Assembly (NCBI GenBank): GCA_004369045.1 | Contig: ML213503.1 | Location: 1,707,121 to 1,771,120, forward strand | DNA: 64,000 bases | Source: Heliocybe sulcata | Lineage: Eukaryota; Basidiomycota; Agaricomycetes; Gloeophyllales; Gloeophyllaceae | Reading direction: 5' to 3' | In this document: positions 10,683-21,126 of the stretch, one piece after another | Layout: each line of letters opens with the position of its first letter | Numbering within the stretch: the first letter of the stretch is position 1 | Notes under the pieces: model-generated | The model's input: only the letters and a program-made list of their open reading frames with translations | Database searches by the model: none | Told to the model about the DNA's origin: nothing | Made by a program: the position numbers and the translations under genes

Positions 10683-12460
10683 AGGCACCGATCAGTGAGT
10701 GAACAACCAGTCATGGACATTCTCTCTATATATACAGATCTGCACAATGCGGAAAGCGCTGCCACCATACTCGACAGAACAATAAGCGCCGCGGTACCAT
10801 GGAGACAGTCACACATGGTTATCTTACCCCGGGGGCCCCATATTCTCGTTATTATAAGTTGCACTTATGCTTATAGCAGATCCGTCGCATATACATGAGA
10901 TACTATAATGACACCCGAAGCATCAATGCACTCCGCACGCTCCTTACCGAGCTGAATCAGCGCATCGACGCCAGGCCAATCAGGCGCGCACAGCCACCAT
11001 CAATGCGAGCCAGCTCCAGGCCGCTCTTTTAGCAGGCACTTTTAACCGCGCAATTCACGATCAAAATGCCGACGCCGGCGCTGTCTCACACTCCTGCCCG
11101 ATGAAAGGCACTAACACGTGACGAAACCCACACAGACCTAAAGGGGAACAACAACCACAAAGCGTAGCACCAATCCCTTGGTGCTAGATGGCTGCGAGGT
11201 CCGGGGCGACGAAGGGTATAATAGACGTTCGGAGGGATAGGGTAGGGTAAGACGTATAGGTGGGGCTAAAGGTTGATTGGCGCAGACCAGTCGCGGTCAT
11301 GCGGCAGTCTCAATTCGATACGCACACTTCGGGAGACACTTGTATCGTACTCCGCTTGACGACGCGATTCTAACGCACCCGGTGCGCTCTTGGTGCGATA
11401 ACTTCTCGGGCTGTCGCGGAGCACGCACTTGTCGCATGGTCTCGGAGGGAGCGGGATCGGGATCGCCTACACAATGCGATCGAAGCACGCATACAATGCC
11501 GTCGGTGCGATGTGCGACGCTTCTAAAACTCGAGACAAACTCGAACACGGTTAACAAGACGGGCGGCGCACGAGGCCGGACTTAAGAGAAAACTTGGAAA
11601 CGAAAGAGCTCACTTGTCGCGCGTGCTGTCGGAAGGTTCGCGCAAACTCTGGTTGAAGTCGGAAGACCGTCGAAAGCCTTATACTCTGGAGGAAACTCTT
11701 GCGCCGAGAACGAGATATGAAGGGTGAAGATAACTTGCATTTTTCGATACAAAGAGAAAGGGTTTAAGTACAAACGTCGCCGCTACACTACTCGCAGTCG
11801 CACATGAAGAGAAAACCGTCTCCCGCAAACCATCTCCTGCGTCGCGCGCTCGTCCACAAGGCGCGCACCGCCCCAACCGCCCTGTACCTAACTTTCCTAC
11901 CAATCCTATCGTTTCCGCGCGGCGCGGTGCCTGCATGAGTACGCTCGTAGCCTAGCTTGAAACGCGCGACGAGTCTTGTCCTCGCGCCACGCCGTACGAG
12001 ACCTTGCATTGACGCGGCGGTGCCACAGTAACTTGAGTGGCGGGCGTAGTTGCCGAAGAGCGGCGCGGCTGTGCCGAAAGGGGTAGTGGGTCGGGCGAGT
12101 GATGCGTCGCGTGGAGGGAGCCGAAACCGATGATGGAGGCGGTGAGTTGATGCGTACGGGCACCCTGAGCATGCGACCCGACGGGCGGCGAAGGCGATGA
12201 TGGGAATGACAGGCGGGACATTGAGTGGGATGGTCGATCTAGAATGACTCGATGGCCTAGACTCCTCGGGACCGACCGGACTGTGTTGTGCCGAGTTGCC
12301 GGTGACTCGATCGGAAAGATCCGGAGGCCGAGGCTTACGCGTCGTTGTGGCCGAGTCCAAGAATAGTCCCCGAGACCAGAATAGATCGGTTTGCATTGAG
12401 TCCCGCTGAATAGTGTGAGTGTCGCTGCACTGCGGGGAATAGAGTCGCGAGCTCGCTGCC
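10683..12460. other. Intergenic / transposon flank, no gene recognised
   Basis: This stretch should contain the 5' end of the minus-strand Helitron and the flank of the gag fossil. GC-rich frames on the minus strand (for example 11788-12396) are Arg/Pro/Ser-rich without a domain and look like shadows. I see no reliable terminal repeats. Confidence 0.5.
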
Positions 12461-13750
12461 AGAGTGAATAGTCGGGGTCGCCAGTATAGTCATCGCTCGC
12501 CTTCCAAGAAGCTGTCAGCGGCGAGCGAACGTGCAATAGAGTCGCAACGTCGCCGCGATCATGAAACGACCCTAAAACGCGTTTTCGGAGCGCAGAACCC
12601 TGATCGGCCGTATCACCGAGCCAATATCAAGGCCGACTTACCACTGTCTAGAGGAAAGGACGAAGAAGATATACACGCCTGGTTGGTCATAGCCGAAGAC
12701 TATCTCCAAGGGCAGCGCATTTCCGAACCTGACAGGGCTTCGCAGATATCGGTGCTATTCTGTGATGACGCTATGCGCCGGTGTGCACCGCAGAAGAGAA
12801 GGAAGGGAGAGAGGGTATTTATCTGGCACGAGCTAAAGGACTGGTTGGTGAGCAAGTATGATTCGCCGCTTCGAGTCCAGTCACTACACTCCGTAATCAG
12901 GGACACCAATTTCAAGGGCGACATTGCAGAGTACTGCGAGAGGTTCTGGTCGCTCAAACCTCAACTTCCCGAACACAAAAAGACTTCTGCCGACCGCCAC
13001 GCCTTGTCACCTAACTTCCGTTCGATATCACTCGAGGTATTTGCCACGAGATGCTGACAAATATCGAAGCAATGTACTTCGCCGCTCGCATGGACAGACT
13101 CTCGTCCTTGGGCCGCTTCAAAGGCATGTGCCCTTACTTGGGCCGCACCAAGCAGTCGACCCTGCGCTCGCTGTGCACCTCGACGTCCCCCCGCTACCCG
13201 GTGCTGAATAGGCTCACCGAGAAGGCGACCCAGTGCCCCGTCCTCGGGCCAGTTCTGTCCGTGCGCTCCAAGCAGGTCATAGCAGGCTACGCCTCTCTCG
13301 CCTGCTATCTCTCGACAGATATACTCCTAATGCCAAGACCAAATTGTCTTATAATTCATCTTCCGATTCGACCTCGCCATTCACGTACCCATCCCAAGAC
13401 AGGGCACCAGCAGCAACCGCACCGATTGCGCCCCTACCAAGTGACGAGCCGGATCCAAATGCGATGGACCTCGAGCTAACGATCTGAGGCTGTTCGACGC
13501 AGCGAAACACAGGTCCACGGTGCTACGATTGCAACCGCGCTGGTCAATTCCTCCGCCACTGTCACGCTCCGAGACATGCACAATCTACTCACCCGACCGC
13601 GCATTCTCAGCAGCTTGAAGCAAACATCTACAAGCTGGATCAATCCGCTGGCATTCCCCAATGATCTTCACGCTCTGCCGCCGATGCTCAGACTGTCTCC
13701 GACTTCATGGAAATAACAGACCCTTTCGGAAACCTTAACAAGGGGGAGGG
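12460..13750 (+). mobile_element. LTR-retrotransposon gag fossil
   Basis: A fragment with a retrotransposon Gag-like region (basic N-terminus, then an Ala/Trp/Leu-rich helical segment with EDIHAWLVIAEDYLQGQ and FIWHELKDWLVSKYDS), followed downstream by a zinc-knuckle-like cysteine cluster near 13520. This order is that of Ty3/Gypsy-type Gag proteins. A purine-rich run near 13738-13750 could be the remains of a polypurine tract. No protease, reverse transcriptase or integrase is visible and no LTR pair was found. The element is incomplete and broken, with a few breaks in the visible part, and is probably old. Confidence 0.6.
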
Positions 13751-13973
13751 AAATAATCTACTTATTTGAGTATATAAACTGTCGTAGTTTACGCTGTAAT
13801 ATCAGATATCCATGGGCGTGAGCAAATCCACACTGGTCGGAAGCTACATGCCCATGTTTACTCGAACAGACCGATTACGCCAAAAGCTAGCAACCGCTAA
13901 TCCAAGCACATACATTAGATTATCATACCGAATCCCAAAACCACGCCCTATATACATGATGTACAGCAGCTAT

Positions 13974-15262
13974 CTAGTTTACAACAAGGCGGAGAGCAGT
14001 AAAAATGTACGTCATGTCAGTCTGCGTAGGTAAGGCCTCAAGATCGCAGTCCATCAACTGCGCTCTCTCTGAAGAACTATACTGAAGAACTAGAATCGGT
14101 CCACGCCAATCTTCCACTCTGTTGGCATCATACATCACTTTACCAATTGATTGATTGACCGGATATGATCCCTGGATGTCAAAAGGGAGGTAGCATATTT
14201 GGTACGGATTTGGAAGAAGACGGTCTGAGAACGGGTACTTGTCGATGTCGCGAACGACTGGTGTGTGTCCTTCAAAAAAAGGTGCGACATCTGCTCGCAG
14301 ATATGAAACCATCTGAGTACCACTGCAAGGCACGCTTTCATACTCGACGTCGACTTGATGTGCTGGGTAGACTTCGTTCATTAGTTCTCAATTAAGTATA
14401 AAAATAATACATACTCACCGTCCAGGACATTGTATAGTATGCCCTTCTTGCTGGACTTCCGTATAGCATCAGGTGCCATCCATAGACGAAACACATTCTT
14501 CGTTATAAAGAGAGTCATGATATCACATAGAAGACAGCTATGGTCCCGAAGCTTGCACGGTTTGTATTGACCCACTGATTTCTCAGGCAAGACGCAGTCA
14601 CGCTTCATTATGACGATAGAACCGGGCCAGCATCTGCCGTGCACAGCTACTTCGCCAAGCCTTGTAGCAAAAAAATTCGGTTTGGCAAGGAGTTCGTTTT
14701 CTCGTGGGAGAGACCAGATCTCGTAGATGTCATATGGAGGGTCGCTAAGCCTGATCGTGGTCTTCAAGCAGTCGTTCTCTTCGAGTAACAGGGATACGTG
14801 TACTATCGTAGGCACCGGGCCGGCTTCTTCCTTCATATCCAGTATAAAGTATATGCTGACGGGCCGATATACAACACCTGCCGGAAATTCATATATCAGA
14901 AGATTATGTGCAACACGCATAACAACACACCTAATTCTGGATGAATGAGAGTTCCAGTGACGGAAGCAAACATCCCCCTAGGCGGCTGAGGCCACCCTCT
15001 ATACGGGCATGACTGGAAATGCACTGGACTCTGTGATATATTTATGAAGTATCACAACATGATAGTAAATATAAGTAGCGGACGATGTACTTACTAGGTA
15101 CTGGTGGAATTCCGAACAATAAACTGATCCACAGTGCAAGCACGTATAAGAAGCCTTGCATTTGCATACCGGACACCGACCTGTAGTACTATCCATACAG
15201 CTGGACACTGATACTGGATACTCGTACGCTGTTGTGCAGGATGAGGGGTGTTGTTGAGACAT
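13974..15262 (-). CDS. MYND/HIT-like zinc-finger hypothetical protein (mushroom orphan family)
   Basis: A three-exon model (15262-15095, 14977-14419, 14371-13974) gives 374 residues with consistent phases. The N-terminus starts MSQQHPSS. A treble-clef finger follows: CPVC, CLHC and YCSEFHQ in exon 1, joined by the first intron (about 117 nt) to CFRHWNSHSSRIRC in exon 2. That spacing matches MYND or zf-HIT fingers, which usually bind proline-rich partners. The rest has no named domain. It is rich in beta-like segments such as GPILVLQYSS and YPFSDRLLPNPY, a style I associate with large families of uncharacterised Agaricomycete proteins. The finger is only assembled after splicing, which supports the first intron. 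The second intron acceptor could also be 15 nt upstream, at 14386. Function unknown. Confidence 0.65.
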
Positions 15263-16541
15263 AGCTACATGCCTACAGCTATATAAACATGGATGCACAT
15301 ATCTGACCAGATCTGATGCACATGATAGGCCATGCTACCGCATGTAGAACATTTACGTATAATGTTACAGAATAAGTCCCACGCAATGAACATTGAGCGG
15401 TGATATACTACATGCACAATGTCCATATGGGTAAAGAATGGCCATTGGACCGAATATCACTTCTGAGTTCTGTGACTGATCCACTACTGACTAATATTAG
15501 CCATCAGTGCATCGGCCTCAGGATGTAGAGGTGATATTCATGACATAGAAATACTACCAGTTTAACACATCAAAACCTTCCATAGTTCGCAGCTAAGTAT
15601 TGTGAGATAGTACACCTGTACTGTTGGTAATAGTATGTTGATAAGTAAGAACCAGATTACAACAGATACAATGCAGGCAAAGTGGTTCCCGGTTATCATA
15701 TTTGTCTGAGCTGACCGTTTACAAATATATATACTGAGTCCCAGGAATTGCGCGGAGCTTTGCGACGGCACAGGCATGTGTTAAACATGAGGATGTGATA
15801 CCACCCCTACGGGTCGCCTATTGACTTGAATGATCGGAAACGCATGCAAAAGCATACTCCTCACATCGCAACAAGAAGTTTTTGCCATCCGGCTAGCATA
15901 CCTACCACTGCATCTCCACAAGCACAAACATATTCCCTATTCAGAATGTGCCAGGCGACAAAATAATATTGACGATACAACATGTGGTACCCCGACTACG
16001 CACAATACTTACTTAAAGTGGCAAGTACTGCACCCGAAAAATCGAAACAAGTCACAGGCTCGACAACATCACCATCACGTGTCTATTGCAGGCGATCACC
16101 ATCATAATAACTTCCACCTCAAGGCAACTTCACTGGAGCTCGTCTCCACTAACATTAGTGATGTTGTGGTCCCGATCAGTCAAATTTTCTGCTACAATTT
16201 CTACACCCAGAACCAAACACACACTCCCAATCAGCCAAAGGTTCAGACTACCAGCCTCAAATCAGATCCAGTTCCAGTCCTTTCCAGTGTGCTTCACGTC
16301 CAAAGTGTTATACATTCCATATATGGCTGTGATTCAGGTCACTCAATGGTCAATGGACCTGACTTCCAGTTTGGTCCAGCTCAATATTGGACCGCGGACG
16401 AGAACCTCGGTCCAGTCCAAGTTTCAAACTACTTCAGGGAGCTCTGGGAACCAGACTGCAGCAACACAATCATAATAAACTTGAACTGACTCTTATGCAC
16501 AGTGGAAACATAAGTAGACTAACAGTTACAAGATGTGAATT
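15263..16541. other. Long intergenic stretch, GGTCC-rich in its right part
   Basis: No gene is supported. The longest open frame (15830-16489, 219 codons) is His/Thr/Gln-rich and low in complexity, with no domain. From about 16250 to 16440 the words ggtcc and ccag recur many times, including ggtccagctcaatattggacc, which has ggtcc and its complement 11 bp apart. This could be the relic of a small non-autonomous repeat. Confidence 0.35.
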
Positions 16542-17549
16542 TCAGAAGAGTCCCAAATACCAACCCAAGGGCCCTTCCTCGCCATCATCTTCATCCTCGT
16601 CTTCTTCTTCATCTTCATCTGATAGCTCCCAAATATCCTCATATCCATCCTTGTCATGCTCTCGCTCAGTACAGGACCCATCATCATACAGACTCGGATC
16701 ATAAATAATAATCTCATCAAATAATCCTAGCCAATTATCCTTGCATTCCAGTTGGCTGGCTGATTCCGCTTCATCATCCACATCCATGAAATTACCATCA
16801 TTTACCCATCTTGCATACTTCTGCAGCTCCTTGTACATCCCATAGAGGTTGTCGTCGAAGATGACCGCCAAGCGAATGAATGTGATGGTGGACAAGGATG
16901 TGATGCAGGACCACGGACATGGAAGGGTAAGGCAGTTGATTGAAATGAGGATATGGAAGGGTTTGATACGTGCCGGACAGAACTCGTAATGTTCATACTG
17001 CCAACCCTGCATGATGATGTGGCCCTGCTTCCGAGGATCTATCCCAACAATCCTATCCAACCAGCAGCAATGACCTATACCCGTGATTGATACCCATTTT
17101 CGACGAGGAATGGGGGGTTGCGGACGGTCATAATGCTGGTGGATTACATAATTTGCAGGGTCTGCCATCGCGAGGAAGACCGTATTTCGATCTGTAAGCT
17201 CGAGATGGGAAGGATCCCGGATAGGGAGCAGTGGTACGTCTTCTGGCACAAGGGAGTGATAGATACGTGTTGTATGCATATCGAAATGTGGCAGATCAGG
17301 GTATCTCCATCGCGAGGATGCAAGAAGGGAGATCTGTGTCGCGTCCAAATAATAATGATTTTTCCATAGGGGGATGAAGATAGCCTCTTGAGCCCCAGAA
17401 ATAGGGATCCAGTCAAAAGTAGAACCAACAACGCGTTCCATAATTGTACCAGCCGTGTAGGTCCGATGTAGTATGTACGTGTGAAATATAGGCCACTGCT
17501 GCCAACCGCCATGTCTACATGATTCACGCGCCAATATTTTGACCCACAT
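16542..17549 (-). CDS. Hypothetical protein with acidic C-terminus
   Basis: A single 335-residue open frame starting at ATG 17549 (MWVKILARESCRH). I recognise no domain. The first 240 residues are rich in Trp, His, Ile and Pro and look globular (for example HLELTDRNTVFLAMADP). The last 35 residues are almost all Asp/Glu before ending GPLGWYLGLF. A frame this long in AT-rich surroundings is unlikely by chance. It is divergent from RRP15, sharing the 17.55-17.97 kb spacer. It could be an orphan gene or a captured fragment. No function is proposed. Confidence 0.5.
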   Translation of the reverse strand: MWVKILARESCRHGGWQQWPIFHTYILHRTYTAGTIMERVVGSTFDWIPISGAQEAIFIPLWKNHYYLDATQISLLASSRWRYPDLPHFDMHTTRIYHSLVPEDVPLLPIRDPSHLELTDRNTVFLAMADPANYVIHQHYDRPQPPIPRRKWVSITGIGHCCWLDRIVGIDPRKQGHIIMQGWQYEHYEFCPARIKPFHILISINCLTLPCPWSCITSLSTITFIRLAVIFDDNLYGMYKELQKYARWVNDGNFMDVDDEAESASQLECKDNWLGLFDEIIIYDPSLYDDGSCTEREHDKDGYEDIWELSDEDEEEDEDEDDGEEGPLGWYLGLF

Positions 17550-17972
17550 TTATAATCAAAAACAGGCAATATTTTATTGTTCCAAAGAATTATGTATAAA
17601 TTTTAGTTTATCATATCTATTTCTTCACCGTACTGCCACTTTGCAAATGACCGCGCAACCGCGCTGAAAGGCACGTGAATTATAGGTCACACTATCACAC
17701 CCTCACCAACACCTTAAAAATGATCAGGTCAAATCATTAACATATTAACACAAACATGTAAAGTAATAGTACTATTAATATAAAGTATACAATATATACT
17801 TATTTTCCTCGGGTAATGGCGCACAAATAGATATACACAGACGCCAAGCGGGAAAAGCACGTGGTCCCATCCTGTCGGACCGTATTTACTTGCTATGGCA
17901 GTTTATGCACATCCATTTCTCCAGACAAACCTGTCTCCTACGGGACAGGAATTCCTGCACAGTTGCTCTCAT
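17550..17972. promoter_or_regulatory. AT-rich divergent spacer between the orphan ORF and RRP15
   Basis: About 420 bp with long A/T runs (17570-17640 and 17740-17810). It lies between divergently transcribed genes, so it should hold both promoters. I cannot define specific binding sites. Confidence 0.45.
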
Positions 17973-18816
17973 ATGCCTGCCGCAAAACGAAGAAGAGTCT
18001 CCCAAGAACCTGAGAATGCTTCCGACGTGTCGGCGGAGGTTCCGCCTGATGACGAGCAGCAGTTCTCGGACGCTGGAGATGCGGAGGATAACGAGCAATG
18101 GATTTCTGGCTCTGAAGAGCAAACTGACGACGAAGAGGGCTCGCCGGATACCGAAGACGAGATAGCTGTAGCCAAGAGGGCAAAATCTAAGAAGACTCTC
18201 AAGCGGAAACGTCGAGCGACCGATCCATCCACCTTCGGCACGACTCTGCAATCCCTGCTAAGCACGGACGCTCCTACGACACTTCCACTATCCCTGAAGC
18301 CTTCTCTAAACCGGAAGAGAAACGATGAAAAACTTGAGTTGAAGGCAAAGAAAGCACTACGAACAGAGAAGAAAGACAAGGATGAGAAAGGCAGAATACG
18401 GGACGTCATTGGAGGCTGGGGCGGAGAGAGCGAAAGGGCTTTACGGAAGATTGCACAGAGAGGGGGCAAGTCCACTTCGCTGTTCATATATTGCTTTCCC
18501 TTATGTTATTTTACAGTGGTGAAACTGTTTAACGCTATACAGCAGACCCAGGCTGCCTCTGTGGTGGCAGCTGAGGACGCGAAGGCAAACAGAGGAACAG
18601 GGAAGCCAACCCTTCCTGCTCCGGATTACAACAAGAAGTCTAAAGGCAAGAGCAAAAAGAAGGATGATATACCCAGTGGTAACGTGGCGAAAGAAGGTGT
18701 GTCTCATATAGTCCCCGTTTATACAGCAGTAGGGTCTGACCAGGCATGCAGCTGCCTTGGACAAGGATAACTTCTTGGACATCATACGATCCGGAGGTTT
18801 GGTCTCCAAAGCATAA
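17973..18816 (+). CDS. RRP15: Ribosomal RNA-processing protein 15
   Basis: Three exons (17973-18465, 18517-18696, 18752-18816) give 245 residues. The start MPAAKRRRVS is basic and probably nuclear or nucleolar, followed by a long acidic, disordered segment (residues 10-60). The Rrp15 domain then runs from about 75 to the end. Its signature is completed by splicing: ERALRKIAQRG from exon 1 joins VVKLFNAIQQTQ from exon 2. The C-terminus is DNFLDIIRSGGLVSKA. Rrp15 is a component of pre-60S particles needed for early 27S pre-rRNA cleavage in the nucleolus. Intron 1 (18466-18516) uses a GC donor (GCAAGT) and a normal AG acceptor; no GT donor nearby restores the motif. Intron 2 is 55 nt. An upstream in-frame ATG at 17895 exists but gives an unconserved extension. 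Confidence 0.9.
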
Positions 18817-19221
18817 GTCCCCATGGCCATGCGGTGGTCAGCGCCGTGTTCTGTGGGACGTTCGCGCAGTCCCTTAACAATCTGGGCCTTCCTGATCATC
18901 CTCAGACTCGGTGATTCATACGCGGGGTCTGGTCGCCTGCGTAATGAAACCGAGATTATATGCAGCTGCGAGCAAGATGTGATACAACTTTCACGCGGGC
19001 CTGTAGATCAGTCATACCATTGATTCGCTTTCATCGTATCGTATATGCTATCCGCTGCTCGAGAGAAGTGATACATTACCTTCATGAATCATCATTTAGT
19101 TCCAAAGATTTGATGTATACAATATCTCGCGTCAGTGGCACAAATGAACGGATGGAACCGGCCCTGAAGTCGTCCACGCTTTCGGAGCCTTAAATTTCTT
19201 TACTCTCGCATCTATACCGCG
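18817..19221. other. Intergenic RRP15-GID8
   Basis: About 400 bp with only short shadow frames. It contains the RRP15 3' end and the GID8 promoter and leader. No specific element recognised. Confidence 0.5.
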
Positions 19222-20420
19222 ATGGTGTGTACCCTCTCGTTCACCATGTCTCCCTTATGCTCAGACTCAATCAAGGTGCCTCTGCATAACAGTCTTCGAA
19301 GACCCAGATCCACAAGGAAGAATGGAACCGCCGCCTACATGAGGTGCAAGTGACCAAGAAGTGAGTTTCGATCGTTGCCTGCTTGGTTGGGCGCTGCGAT
19401 ACGAGGATGAGAAAAGTCATTGGGAATCTCGCTGAATCTGATGACGAGCCCTTGAAAAATATGCATGTATTATCTGAACTCGCAGTTGTCAATCGTTTCT
19501 CGTTTTGATGCAGAATAGTGAGCAAGATGCTGACCTGAGTTTCGTCTTCTCAGGGACCTGAACCGTCTGATCATGGACTACCTTGTTATTGAGGGCTACA
19601 AGTCCGCGGCTGAAGAGTTCGGCCAGGAAGCCGGATTGCCTCCGCCCGTAGACCTCCAGAGCATTGAAAACCGGATGAATATCCGAGAAGCGATACAACG
19701 AGGAGACGTCGAGGACGCTATTATGCGTATGAACGACCTGAATCCAGACGTGAGCATCTCACTCGGTTCACACCTCACCCCTCCCGTAGCGTAATGCAGG
19801 ATTAAACCTTTCATGCACCACTCCGAGACACGTCTCTGAGGATAACCAAACACCAAAACTTCAGTCTTCAATATGATCTTCCATCTCCGCACCGTATGCT
19901 CACAGCGAGATTACTGACAATTCGCTTTAGATTTTGGACACGAATCCTGCCCTGTATTTCCGGCTACAACAGCAGAAGTTAATCGAGTACATCCGGCATA
20001 ACCGAATCGCGGAGGCCCTCCAGTTCGCACAGGAGGAGCTCGCTCCCAGGGGCGAAGAGAGCCCCGAGTTTCTCTCCGAATTGGAGCGGACGATGGCTTT
20101 GCTCGTGTTCGACTCGGCATCCGCACCGCCGGCCATTTCGGAACTGCTATCACCTGCTCAGAGGGTTAAGACGGCGGGCGAAGTTAATGCAGCGATTCTG
20201 GAGAGCTCTAGCCAGGGGAAGGAAGCAAAGCTGGTGGGGTTATTGAAGTTGCTATCGTGGGGGGAGGCCATGCTTTCAGAGCGTGCGGATTTTCCGAGGG
20301 TAAGTACAATGTGACCCCATATCGTGGCTTGTGTTCGGTATTAAAGAATATGATCAGGTCGATCTTCTATCGGAGCTTGTTCCTGAGAAGGAGGATGCTT
20401 TAATGCATACTCTCTCTTGA
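19222..20420 (+). CDS. GID8: GID8: LisH-CTLH subunit of the GID/CTLH E3 ubiquitin ligase
   Basis: Five exons (19222-19224, 19293-19360, 19554-19749, 19931-20299, 20358-20420) give 232 residues; human GID8 has 228. The protein starts MSSKTQIHKEEWNRRLHEV. A LisH motif (LNRLIMDYLVIEGYKSAAEE, about 26-45) follows, then the CTLH domain (IREAIQRGDVEDAIMRMNDL, about 70-90) and the CRA region with LQQQKLIEYIRHNRIAEAL and WGEAMLSERADFP. In yeast Gid8 is the scaffold linking the RING subunits with substrate receptors, driving degradation of gluconeogenic enzymes such as fructose-1,6-bisphosphatase. The first coding exon is just the ATG, cut off by a 68-nt intron. Introns 2 and 3 (193 and 181 nt) are long for this genome. 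The last exon, ending EDALMHTLS, is less conserved. Confidence 0.9.
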
Positions 20421-21126
20421 ACGTGAAGTTGGCTTGTTTGTGGCATGTGCGCTTGTTATGATGTACGATAGCTCGATGTTGACAGCCTTGTAGTTGTGGA
20501 TCCTTGTGTCTGTCGCGATAGAAACGAACAGGCAAGACAGAATAATGGTCCTGTCGTGAGCATGTAAACAAGGTTTCATGAATCGGCGGAGGACCCGAAT
20601 TCGGTGGAATTATTCTGGGCTTGGAAGCCAATGCGCTTATGGCGAGATCTGTGCAAGTTTAGCGGACGGCAAAGGTGTCCTCCGACCGCTGTTGTCGGCC
20701 ATTACATGCCACCACCCTACAGGGACCTGTTTCGACCGAGTGTTAGCCACGAATTAAAAAAGGATCAAATATGAAAGATGTGGCATCTTACGGGCAGGAG
20801 GGGGAGTGGCCGAAGGCAGGAAAAAGGGACGGAATGCGAGGGAAATTGCCTAATTTGGAAGCATTATCTGCGTTTTGCCGCGCAGCCACTAGCTCGCCAG
20901 GCTTTCCCGTCATTCCAGTTCTGTGCTGGCTTCCAGGCGTCTGCCAGGACTACTGGCCTCGTCCCGCACCATCTGTGTGCCTCCGTTGCGCATCCTCAAT
21001 ACGTTGGCTTCTGCTGGTCTCTGTCAACGACTGTGGCCCCGGCGACCGTCTCCACCTCTTGTCTTTACCCCGCTGTACGACTTCCTTTGAACCATATCAC
21101 GCCTGCTTTCAACCACGCAAACAGAC
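20421..21126. promoter_or_regulatory. BCK1 upstream region and leader
   Basis: About 700 bp without a supported gene. The last 250 bp before the BCK1 ATG is C/T-rich, which is common in the leaders of fungal genes. Open frames (20771-21304) run out of frame into BCK1 and look like shadows. Confidence 0.4.

Noticed and set aside
11788-12536. Two overlapping minus-strand frames of about 200 codons
   Set aside because: Arg/Pro-rich GC-strand shadows opposite the gag-fossil flank.
15830-16489. 219-codon plus-strand frame
   Set aside because: Low-complexity composition, no domain and no splice-linked exons; chance frame in repeat-like sequence.
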